In this document: positions 48,926 to 60,000 of the stretch, piece by piece
Layout: the number at the start of each line of letters is the position of its first letter
How positions within the stretch are numbered: the first letter of the stretch is position 1
Origin: Smittia aterrima
Lineage: Eukaryota; Arthropoda; Insecta; Diptera; Chironomidae
Assembly: GCA_033063855.1 (NCBI GenBank)
Contig: CP093829.1
Location: forward strand, 23,405,537 to 23,469,536
Direction: 5' to 3'
Length of the DNA stretch: 64,000 nt
Notes under the pieces: model-generated
The model's database searches: none
What the model was told of the DNA's origin: nothing
Seen by the model: only the letters and a program-made list of their open reading frames with translations
Position numbers and translations under genes: made by a program

Positions 48926-49873
48926 TCAGAGTTTATTTTGCAAATCACTCTCAAGTGGCGGAATAACATGGTTCAACCATTTTTCTAGTTCCAACATTTC
49001 ATTCTTTTTGAGTTCGTGGAGAGTGTTTTTCAGTGGCGTGTACTCTCCCGTCACTCCACGCTTCTTCAGTTCCTCGAATGTTGTCCTTCCCCATTCAGGC
49101 AGTACGAGCGTGTCTCTGAAATAAACGAACATAATCTAATAAACCACTTAATTAGAACATCATCGGAACTCACCTTTCTCCATGAAATGATCGGAGTTGT
49201 GGAAAGTCTTTTGATTGATTAGCGTCAAGCGAGTCATAAACAACGGAATTTTTGTTAAGAAACGCTGAAAGTGCGAAAACGCCTCCGATGTTGGTGTTTA
49301 AGTGAAAGCCTGTGTGCATAGCCAAACATCCTCCCATGCTGAAGCCTCCAACAACAATTCGTTTCGGCGGAATTCCGCATCCTTCAATTTCCCTCTTCAG
49401 CAACTCATTCACAGTCTCGTAGATTGACGACATCGATTGTCGACTCTCGTGAGCATCGATTGAGACAGATTTCCTATCGAACCAGACATTTGAATATTCA
49501 CCTCCCAGTGGCGTATACTTTTGAACGGGTGCGGTTGGATAAATAAATTTTACATGAGGTAGCTCTAAATGTCTGCCCAGCAGAAATTTTATCCATTCGA
49601 TTAAGTTGTTTCCGGTGTCACCTGAATAAATAAAATCGATTGGTAAAGTCTCGAAAATTTTAGTTTCCGGTGGTTACCTGAGCCGTGGAAGAATATCACT
49701 GTGGCCGAGTGTGACACGCCTGTTGGCGGAATCACCTTTTCAATTAGCTTCATTGCCGTGAGCAACGAGAATTTAATATTTTGTGAAAAAATTGGATTTT
49801 GTGTTGTGATGATGCGATCAAAGCTTTGATTGAAGCGAACGGTCTGCTTCATTAAAAAGAGCTTTTCAATCAT
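48926..49873 (-). CDS. Lysophospholipase-like 1 / acyl-protein thioesterase family hydrolase
   Basis: An alpha/beta hydrolase of the acyl-protein thioesterase family, closest in pattern to LYPLAL1; the natural substrate is uncertain. Exons 49873-49678, 49621-49174 and 49115-48926 join in phase (277 residues). Visible marks: FFHGSGDTGNN (oxyanion region), YPTAPVQKYTPLGG, WFDR, the nucleophile elbow GGFSMGG with Ser160, GERDTLVLPEWG with candidate Asp216, and NTLHELKK with His248. All three triad residues are present. The first 40 residues are basic and hydroxylated and have no counterpart in human LYPLAL1. A start at Met41 (ATG at 49753) would bring Ser160 to position 120, near human Ser124. 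The extension could be a mitochondrial leader or simply 5' UTR. It lies head-to-head with Gale. Confidence 0.88.
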
Positions 49874-50002
49874 GAATGAAGTTTGCAGAGCGAGATATTA
49901 ATTATTTTTTATGTTTAACTGGAATAAGAGATTTTTGAAAAGCTTTTCAATTTATTCATTTAAATATAAATTGAATCCTTTTTTGTTTCAGATTTTTTCG
50001 TC
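49874..50002. promoter_or_regulatory. Very short bidirectional interval, LYPLAL1-like / Gale
   Basis: Only 129 bp separate the two divergent start codons. A strong acceptor (TTTTGTTTCAG ending at 49991) lies 11 nt before the Gale ATG. This implies a Gale 5' UTR intron whose first exon must lie within or beyond this interval, possibly overlapping the hydrolase gene in antisense. If the hydrolase starts at 49753 instead, the interval grows to 249 bp. Confidence 0.45.
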
Positions 50003-51197
50003 ATGACTTCGAACTGTGTTCTCGTAACTGGAGCTTCCGGTTATATTGGCTCTCATTGCATTGTGACTTTGCTGGAGGGTAAGCTTTGATTAAAAAGGAT
50101 TTATCTCTTTATTTTGAAAAACTTTAATGAATTTCTATTCAACAGCTGGATACGATGTCGTTGCATTGGATAATTTCACTAATTCTGTTCATGATGTGAA
50201 AAATGAATCAATCGCTTTGCAACGAGTCGAACAAATTACCGGAAAACGAGTGGATTTTTACAGATGTGACCTTTTGGACGTTGAGCATTTGACATCAATC
50301 TTTAACAAACATAAAATCGGATCTGTCATTCACTTCGCTGCGATGAAAGCTGTAGGAGAGAGCATGCAGTTTCCTTTGCTCTACTACAAAAATAACTTGA
50401 TTGGAATGATCAATCTGCTTGAGGTAAATTCAATAGTAAAAGAACCTTTGATTTAGACTTTAATAACGGAAGACTTTCAGTTGATGAAAGCGAACAACAT
50501 CTACAATTTGGTATTCAGCAGTTCGTGTACGGTCTACGGAGAACCTGAAAAACTTCCAATTACAGAAGAAAACGAAACAGGAAAGAATGTTACGAATGTT
50601 TACGGTCGAACGAAATATTTCGTTGAAGAAATGCTTCGTGATTTGTCAACAGCTGACGACAGATGGAATATAATTGCGTTAAGGTATTTCAACCCTGTCG
50701 GAGCACATCGCTCCGGATTGATTGGCGAGGACCCAACAAAAGCATTCACCAACCTGATGCCTTTCATTAGCCAAGTTGCTTTCAAAAAGAAAGACAACTT
50801 AACCATTTTTGGCGACGATTACAATACGCCTGATGGAACAGGAGTACGTGATTACATTCACGTGATGGATTTAGCCACAGGACATGTTGCGGCGATGAAG
50901 AAACTCGAGACAGGAAAGCTCGGAATTAAGTTTTATAACTTAGGAACGGGAAAGGGCGTTAGCGTAATGTCATTGATCAAAACGTTCGAAAAAGTTAATG
51001 ATGTTAACGTTCCGTTCGTGGTGATGCCTCGCCGCCAAGGAGATATCTCCACAATGTTTGCTGACCCAACTCTCGCAGAGACCGAATTGGGGTGGAAAGC
51101 TGTACACTCCCTTGAGCAAATGTGCGAAGACTTCTGGCGTTGGCAAACAATGAATCCAGACGGATACAAAACTGGTCAGAAAACAAACGGCCATTGA
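50003..51197 (+). CDS. Gale: UDP-glucose 4-epimerase
   Basis: This cytosolic enzyme interconverts UDP-galactose and UDP-glucose, and in animals also UDP-GalNAc and UDP-GlcNAc, using tightly bound NAD; it is the last step of the Leloir pathway. Exons 50003-50078, 50146-50423 and 50481-51197 join in phase to give 356 residues (human 348). It is a short-chain dehydrogenase/reductase of the extended type. It shows the NAD-binding loop TGASGYIGSH (residues 9-18), VALDNFTNS, VIHFAAMKAVGES, and the catalytic Ser133 in FSSSCTVYG. Tyr159 and Lys163 lie in VYGRTKYF. RYFNPVGAH and GTGVRDYIHVMDLA also match. AATAAA at 51257-51262 follows the stop by about 60 nt. The gene is complete with no missing key residue. 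Confidence 0.97.
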
Positions 51198-51729
51198 TGA
51201 CAGAATTGTTAATTGGATTTCTTTCGAATGACTCTCAATTTGAGTTTTAAATATTTAATAAAAATATTTTTCACACAAACGAATTTAATTATTTTATTCG
51301 CGGAAGCTTTTTGATTTCATCAAATTTATTCAAATTTTAAATCCGACAATGAAATGATTCATTATAATTAAATCAATTCTCGAAAGTTTCATTTAATTCT
51401 CTGTTGAGACTCAACTTGAGACATTTCTTCATCAACTTGTCGCTTCCTCAAAAAGTTTTTCAATGAATTAGCACGAAATCAAACAAATAATTTCATCTTA
51501 AAATAAACTTTTATTCTTATGACTTAAAACAATGATTTTTTTTGAACATACATTAATCATCAGTCAGGTTTTGGCACAGAACATTAAGGTTTTCCACATT
51601 GAAGCTCACGTTCAGAATTAACACAGAAGGAAGGACAAATTCGTTTGAATATCAATTCGGCGCCACTTCGTTTAAAGTTTCGTTTGGTATGAAACCAACT
51701 CACGTAGCGAAACATTTCCGATTGAAAAT

Positions 51730-54700
51730 TTATATTTTTTCAAGTTTCTTTGCAACTTGCTTCAAAGTTGTTTCATCGGATGTTGGTGGAAACACATAAT
51801 TCGGACTCAACTCGCTGAAGTCGATGTAGATTTTGCTCTTATTCGGATCGAGCTTTTTACAAATATCACCAAAGTCAGGTCGATCGTCAGGATCTGCTGC
51901 CCAGCAGTGAAGCATCAGCTCGTACAAAGTCTCCGAGCAGTTCTCAGGCTTTTCCAGCCTTTCTCCCGTTTTCAAAAAGTTCAATAGCTCTTGATTGCTG
52001 ACCGATGGGTAAGGGAAACCACCTGTGACAACAAATAAGAGAAATTTCATGAATGAGAAATTGGATATTCGGACCAAAGGCGAAAAGCGTTGGAAGTCAT
52101 AACATCTCAATTTTCCATTCGACTTCTAGGAAGTCATCTTCGAGGGCGAATATAAAACATTTCTTTTAAATGAGACTGCACAAAATTTAGCCAGCGGCCA
52201 TTTCTTAATGGTGCGGATCGTTGGACAGCGTAATGGGTCCATTAAATTTTATTCAATTATTCACGCTCTAAATGCGAATCACTATGGATTCTGTTTTCTC
52301 GGAAATTATCGACAGTTTGGGATTTAAAGTATTTTCCTGTCGAATTTCCTTTAACTTCTAAACAGCAGCTGCAAAATGAACGAAGCTTATAACTTTCCTC
52401 TGACATTAACTCGCGGTCATTAATCAAAAGAAGGAAAGAATTTAAAACTTTTAGACCTTGCCAAGCGAGTTAATGTAATCTAACTTGAAGCGTTGTGCTT
52501 GTTTACTCACCTAAAGTTCCTATCTCCCAGAGCACGATCGCAAAAGCCCAAATATCTGATTTGGTCGAGTAGAGGTTGTCTTTCATCGCTTCAATAGAGA
52601 GCCATCTTAAAGGTACCTAAACAAAAGAAATCTCTTTGTTGAAATCTATTTTACCCTCGGCCAAATGCGTGACCGATTTTATTATTTTTTCTTTATCGAA
52701 CCTTTTTATTTTTAGTGTTGACATAAATTCCTGTTCGAGAGAGACCGAAGTCTGATATCTTCAGCGTTTTATTCTCGTCGATTAGAATATTTCTTGCCGC
52801 TAAATCTCTGGAAATGTTTTGATTCAAAAAAGCTTTTCATCGAAAACTTAATCATCTCTAACCTGTGTGTGATTTGTAGATCCTCCAAGTGCTTCATTCC
52901 TCTTGCAATTTGAATTGCAAAGTTGTGCAGCTCATTGTGATCAACAACGTATTCGAAGTTTGTGTTTAGCATCGTCGTCAACTCAGGATTCGATGTGGCA
53001 GTTAAGTTTGTGTACATTGCTATTCGTGCGAAAGATCAGCGATTAATTTTAAATTCAAACATTTAGTTTCCGACAACTCACTTTCTGCAAAAGAAGGACG
53101 AGATGTACAAGGTCCATTTGCATGAAGCTGATGTGTTGACGGAATGCTATCGGGTTGAGTAATGTATGAGCTTTCCGACGCTGAGCTTCTGCGAAATTAT
53201 AAAACTTGCAAATGCATTTTCATTTAAATAAAATTAAACTCTTACGTTGAGTGCGAATGGAGGATATCCAAATACCTTCCAAGCGGACCAAGGACTTGAG
53301 AATGATTACTAGACGAGTGCTTCAACGAATTGTTATTGCAGTTTGAGCTTTGATGGATATTAGTCTTTGCAAATGTTGATTCATGCTTTGAACGAACAGC
53401 TCTTAAGTACTTAAGCTAGAAAATTAAAGTTAGGACTGGAACTTTTTTAATTCTCTTTTATTAACTTACTAAGTCACCGCAAGGGACGAACTCCATTATC
53501 ATCATGTAAGGTTCAGAGAGAGTACAAAAGCCAAGAAGCTTCACAACATTTGGGTGCTTTCCCACTTTCTTCATTGTCGAAATTTCTCCGATAAATTCAT
53601 CGAGTTGATCCGACGTGAAGCATTCTAAGAAGATGATTTAATTAACGTTCAATTAATCTTAATTTTATGTTCAATTAACCGACGTGTTCACTTCAATATT
53701 CAAGTTGTGAGATTTAATTAAGCAATGGAGAGGTAATTAATGCAAATGTCTTTGTAATAATTTAACAATCACAGAAACCATCGCAAAATTTCTTTGAACT
53801 TTGTGACTTCTGTCGATTCGGGAGCTGTTTGAAATTAACATGAACCTTCATCAGATGTTAGATGACGCTTTGGGCTTTCAAAATGAAGGAACTGTCAACT
53901 TCAAGCAACTGCGTCACTTGCTACACATCATTCTGGATCTTTTCGGGAGCAGTTCGTTGAACAGTGACTTGATTGTGAAGAGTGAGGAGGCTTCGAGCAA
54001 TTTCGTTAAATCTTCCATCAATAAAATGACGATTCCAGAGTTAATTCAAATGACAGGTCGAATTGAAAGTCTACATGACAGCAACTCTCGGATTCACTCA
54101 AGCAAAATTAAAACTGCAAGTAATCAAATGGATTACGTAACAATCGAGAAGAGATTGCTCGCTTTGGAACAAATTGTTACGAGCTCAACGGAAACATTGA
54201 ATGGTTTTGTTCGGAACTATCAGAAAATCGAAGAAAGAGCTGCATTAGAGTCAACAGAACTGGAGAATGTCAAGATCTCTCTCGACCATTTACGTCAAAC
54301 TATTAAAATTGAAAAAGAAGATGAGCAAACAAAAGCTTCAAGAGACGACGTCTTCCTCGACGCGATAAGTAAGATTCAACAATTAATTTCAATTAGAAAA
54401 TTGTTTAAATTAATTTTCAGACGAAAAAGTTTTGACCACTGAACTGAGACATCCCCCAACTCTTAATCAATCTCGAAGTAAAATAAACATGGCAATGAAC
54501 AAACCGAGACTGCAAATTGAGATTGCAAATTGTTCTGAACTTCCGGATAATAGTTTGACCAACAAAACAAATTCCAGCAAGTTGATTGATTCTCTCGAGA
54601 AGCGATTGAATTATTTGGAATTGAAATGCTCTGACAAAAGTTTCAAAGAGCAAATTCTCGAATCGGAGAAGTTGTTTTTGCAGAAGTTTAACAAAATTGA

Positions 54701-57046
54701 GTGTGCTCTTGAGGATTTAAAACGAGACATCTCTGAAAATCGAGAAGATGTTGATTCGGAGTTAAAAAATATGAAGCACAAGTTCGACACGCTTTTCCAC
54801 GAAAAAGCTACTCGTGTGGAATTTATTGATTTGCTGTCAGAGAAAGCTGACTACGATGTTGTCCGCAAAAAGGTTTCCATTCAACAATTCGAAGCATTCA
54901 GACAAGAATGTAATAAGAAATTTCATGACACGATGATTGGAAAGCGCCGTGAAATTGATTCTGATTTTGAAAAATGTTTGCTTGAGCTGCAACGAATTGT
55001 CGAGACAAAATTGAACAAATGCGACTTGGCTTCTATCAAGAAAGACGTAGAAAAGAAAGTAGACATCATCCAAGAGCGATTGTCGACTTTGTGCTCATTA
55101 AAATCTTACAACGAAGCTGCAGGGACAAAGACGAGACTATTCAAAGGCATTAAATGTATTTCATGCCACAAAGACGCTTCTCCAAGTGAACGAGTCTGGA
55201 CCGGATGACAGAGACGACTTCAAACGTAAATTCAATTTCTTCTCGCTTTAAAAATGAAATAAATAATTAAATTTATTGTGAAGATGAGCAGAGAATTCGA
55301 TGATTCATTAAGTGAATTTGGTCGAAAAGGTTGAAGAAACTTTAGATCTCTTAATCACATCAACACGTCTTCAGACGAGAACGTGTTGAGTGAGCTTCTC
55401 TCAAGAGAGCATTCCTAATTGGTAAAGAAGACCGAAAAGAAAAATCCTTTTACTTACTTTTAAGCTTCTTGATTGCCACAATTTGACTCTCAAACTTTCC
55501 GGGAACGTCAGAAATTCGAGCAATGTAAACCCGACCGAAAGCACCTTTTCCTATTTCTCTTCCTATTTCCGAGATGTAAGAATGTGGGATCTCAAACCAG
55601 TCCTTGTCCTTGAGGAAAGAGAATGAAGAAGAAAAAATTTATTAATAAAGATTTATTTTAATTGACATCCAATTACCGAGTCCTTGTCGAAATACAAAAT
55701 GTTCTCCCGCATCGGAATCATTTGAGCGCCGCTGTGAATGGAACTCCAATTATTGACGATGTCATAATAAATTCCTTTCATACTTATGCTGAACATTGTT
55801 GTAGAGTCCCCTCCAGTAGTTGACAATGTTCTTCTTACGACTCTTCCAAATAAATCCATAAACAACGAGCATTGACGTTACGAGAGTCGTAATAGCTCCA
55901 GCAACGCAAAGTAGAACTATTTGAAGTGTCATCTGTTGAATCAATATTTGATTAATATTTCTGATTAAATGGAACAATAAACTTCTCCTACGTCTGCTTT
56001 ATCAATCGGAGGAAATGAAATTGTTGCATTGAATTGGGGACCATGACAATTCTGTTTATCAACAACGCTCATTCGAACTCTCCAACATTTTGCATTTGAA
56101 TCCTCTGGAAGTTCCCTTGTGAATGGCCCTTTGCGGATTGGTTCACCGTAATTATCTAGCTTCTCATGTAAACTCGCTATTGACCTTGTTTCGCTCCATG
56201 ACAAATTGCAGTCACGTAGTTCGTAAACGCTGTCGATGAAAAACAAGCAATTAGCAAAAGCAGTTGGGAATATGATGAAGCTTTATACTCAATTGTCAGA
56301 TACTGAAGTGCAGCATCATTAAAGTCAGTTGAGTTTTGCGATGAAATCTCCCACTCAAAGTTGATTTGTTTGGGATTTAAAACTTTCTGCCGCATCAAAG
56401 GTATCGGAAGTAGATGAGCATTACGACAAAGACAAAGCCCGTTCACACACTCTTTTACATAGTAAACTGTACTCAAAAGCGTTTTCCTGTTGAGAGCTTT
56501 TGCGGAAATTTTATACGAACAATCGTTTTGAAATGAGCAATATTCATGAGTGGTTACAAAGTCTCCATTTGCTGGAATTGTTAACGAAGTTTTGTTCTGA
56601 GAAAGAAAATTATTTGAACAAAACTATCAGCAACAAAATTAATTTCGAATCAAACCTGCGCTACGCCATGGATAGTACAATGATTAAGTTCTTCACAATG
56701 GCTGTTGTTATGAGAACTCAATGCAATTGAAATGTCATATTCCGAAGTCATTTGTTGCAGTAATGTAACGTTGAGTTGGAGAATTCTTCTGTCGCCTACA
56801 AAAGCTTCGACGTGAAGCTCTGTTGAAAAAGAAATGAGAATTCAATTTAATTTCCTGGAAAAAGGAAAATTCCGTGGTAAGCTTTTACCTTTTGACTGAC
56901 GAGAGCTTTCATCATGACTTTCCTTTGGAGCAGAAAATATTTTTGTATTTATTTTTGTTCTCGACAAAATTTCTCGCATTTCCTACCTTGCTCAGCGATG
57001 CTTCAGTTGACATGAAAATAATCGCAGCGATAATGAGCGAATTCAT
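51730..57046 (-). CDS. Receptor tyrosine kinase with split kinase domain (Torso- or Tie-like; class unresolved)
   Basis: Fifteen exons join in phase to 750 residues: 57046-56987, 56922-56889, 56819-56656, 56596-56289, 56229-55992, 55932-55784, 55731-55677, 55608-55458, 53624-53470, 53415-53246, 53188-53082, 53019-52863, 52807-52702, 52616-52511 and 52022-51730. Order: signal peptide MNSLIIAAIIFMSTEA; an ectodomain of about 250 residues with scattered Cys and no clear Ig fold, possibly fibronectin-like; a membrane span (about 271-296, IVLLCVAGAITTLVTSMLVV); a kinase with GKGAFGRV, AIKKLK, HRDLAARN (about 582), DFG and PLRWLSIEAM. The kinase is split by a Ser/Asn/His-rich insert of about 100 residues after DLLKYLRAVR. 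All catalytic residues are present. A split kinase without Ig domains fits Torso, but GLSRTGIYV and the C-terminal tail could also fit insect Tie-like kinases. Exon 2 has the weakest acceptor. The intron between exons 8 and 9 holds a separate gene. Confidence 0.88.
53840..55208 (+). CDS. Coiled-coil protein with C-terminal DUF4795 (QRICH2-like), nested gene
   Basis: Two exons, 53840-54368 and 54421-55208, join in phase to 438 residues. The N-terminal half carries a short MNLHQMLDDALGFQNEGTVNF-type start and heptad-rich helices. The C-terminal half matches the DUF4795 pattern known from vertebrate QRICH2: FHEKATRVEFIDLLSEKADY, KVSIQQFEAFRQE, a second Lys/Asp-rich helix (NKCDLASIKKDVEKKVD) and the ending GIKCISCHKDASPSERVWTG, where QRICH2 has a CLSC-type motif. 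QRICH2 works in sperm flagella, so a testis or axoneme role is plausible by family but unproven. The whole gene, with AATAAA at 55258-55263, sits inside a 1.83-kb intron of the receptor tyrosine kinase, on the opposite strand. Confidence 0.78.
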
Positions 57047-60000
57047 AATTTTATGCTTCGAGATGTTAATTGGCAATTATCGAAGAACATGGCAATGCAT
57101 GGTCAAGTGATATTTGTTTATGGCTCTGTTGACTTTCTTAAATCTAAAGACAACAAAATAAGAAATTAATTTGAGTTTAAATATTTTTTAGAAGTTTTAG
57201 ACAAAAATTCTTCAGATGAGAATCTAAAAGTTCTAAACTAAAAGTCTTTGCTTAATTAACGATGCTTTGAGCACAAAATAAGTTTCATTGCTTAGAGATT
57301 AAACGTTGTTATGGGAGATACTCCGGAAGCATTCCTTCAGTTATCAAATTCTATCAAAACACTCTCAAACCTAATAACAGCAATTACTTCATAACTGAAG
57401 ATATTATTTCTAGGAAATTTGAAATAAGCTTAGTTAAGATATTCAATAGAATATAGTTGATCAGGTCAATTCATTAAACCGAAAGCTTCCGGAAAGAGAA
57501 ATCGATTGTCTTGTGATTAAAGTAATTATTTTTATTCATTGATGGCTCTTATAGGAATCTTCGTTTTCCAAAGAAATTTTAATTACATTTCGTTGTGTGT
57601 TTGATCAAAGGTTTCATCATTCAATGAATGAACATTTTATCCATTCAAACAAGCATCGCATTTTGTCACGTTCCGTTTGAATTTCCGGAATTTAGAATCC
57701 GAAATCTTTGGGCATTAATAATTCAATCTAAGTTATTGACTTTGACGAGGTTATTGTGACAGCAAGAAAGCTTTTGTGGTCACATCCTCATCATTTAATC
57801 GTGCGTTGTGCTTACACTTCAATGAAGCTGCCAAATCTGTTTTGTCATCTTCATATGAATCATCTTAAGCCTTAGAGCAAGAAAATGATTTCTAAGATGA
57901 ATACTAATGCAACAAAAGTTGATTTTTTGATAATTCTATGTGAACATCTTTCTATGGAACTTCGTAGTCTGTCAACTACAGATTTGACTTGAATAATTCT
58001 ATCACTTCGGTAAAAGCTCTGAAATCTCGTTTTTGTGACGTGATGAGATTTCATCTGAAAAAGGTCTAGAACGCTCGAGGCCGATTTAATTAAACTGAAA
58101 CTGTGGGAAGGTAAATTTTGTAATAATTCAAGGATTTCCTCTCATCATAAACAAAATTATGAACAAAGCTCATTTAGGAAATTCTGTTGTTCCTCAAGAG
58201 AAAGTATATCGAATAATCACTGACTAATAAGAAGCCTAATGTACACACATTGCTGTTATTGTTTGTCGCTATCAAATTACATTATTACCAACATCTCTGC
58301 TTTGGAATGAAACAATTCAAGAATGTCGTCCATAGAATAATGATAAGTACCAGCATTTCATTTTATCTCATCTGAAGAAAGTTTGGGCTGTGACAAACAA
58401 TCAGTTTAGGGCTTGCTCATCAATGGAAGATAGCGTAATATCAATTATTTCCAAGCTTTATTAATTTAGATTGTTAAATATTTCAGAACTTTTTGTTTCG
58501 TCCCTTGAGGCATAAATTTCTAACGAAAGGGTTGAGTAAGAGAGAAATATTTTGATGAGGCCATTTAGAGAAGAAATTGATCAATCCACAACTCAAATGC
58601 CTGAAAGCTAATCGAGCTTTTAAATAAGAAATGAAGGAAAGAAAATTCTCAAGATTTTCTTCGATCGATAAATTTTTGTTTCACGAGAAATAGACAAATA
58701 AATTGCGACAAGATAAGAAGATTTCTTACGAAATCAATTTTCGATAAACACGATTTTTTTTCAAGCACACATGTGAAGCTTATCACAAACTTTATCAATC
58801 ACTTAACACTTCCATGATTTCTGTGTTTATCGACAAAAACAGTCTGACGCTCAAAGTCTATAAGAAAAATGAAGCTTACTGTGAATAGTTGTGACCATAA
58901 CTTAGGTTCTGTAAACAACTTAAAACTTTACGTAAACACAACCCACAGACTTTAATCATGCAGAGATGTGAGAAATGATTTTTTCTTGATTGTTGAAGGA
59001 TTGAAATTTGCATAGGATTTCTATCATTTATCAAAATTAGTCGAACACGAGTATCTCACTTGCTCCTCGCATGACAAACTCACTTTCGAGAAGGGATTTG
59101 TTTCCTTTGAGATTGATGTTCGCACACTTCAATGAATTATGATTTTTTCAGCTGTCAAAGTCACTTCCTCTTAATCACTTTCGCTCTCGTTCGTATCAAA
59201 TATTTCTACCGCGCACTTTAATTCCGTTTTATTTTTCTGTAAAATACTTTTTATGTCGATTCATTTATCACTTCCACCAGCAACTGATACCGATTTTCTG
59301 CTTTTAAAAATGTTATCTTTCATGACTTGCTCGTGTAAATGTGAAGTCGATAGGCGACGGACAAGAGCGCAAATTCTTCAAAGAAAGTTGTCACTTAGTT
59401 GTATGAGATAAAATAATTTTGACATTAAAAAAAATCTTTTTTCGTAAAAATAATTTTCCGATTTCGAGATAAAAATATTGACGATCTAAATCAAGCAAAC
59501 GCTGTTTGATGAATGAATGTCAAGGAAATTGAAGCGACTGTGATCAGTTGCAATGAGCTCGTGCTTGTGAAATGCGCAGGTCACTGGAATATCTTCGTGA
59601 ATTCAAGAACCTGTTGGATTGATGTTAACACATTTCAATGTCAATAACTTAAACTGAATATTTAAACCTGCGTTGCCCTTATCAAAGTCAAAATGTCAAC
59701 ATGCGGGGAAAAAAATCGAGTAAATAGATTTTTTCCAACTCAGCAATCCATCAAAACAGATTTCCTTCAGCTTAAGTCTTCCCAACATCAAAAAATCTAT
59801 TTCTCACATTAAAGCTGCGAAGAGAAAGTATTTTCGTTTAACTTTAATATCTCATGCACGTGGCTTCGGCTTCCAATGAGTTTCCAGTTTGTATCATAGT
59901 AATTTCTAATAATTCTTTGAGTAATTCCTTGAGTACGTAAAATGGAAGCTCTTTGATGTAAAGCTTAACTCAAGAAATTTCATCTCCTTGGTTTCCATGC

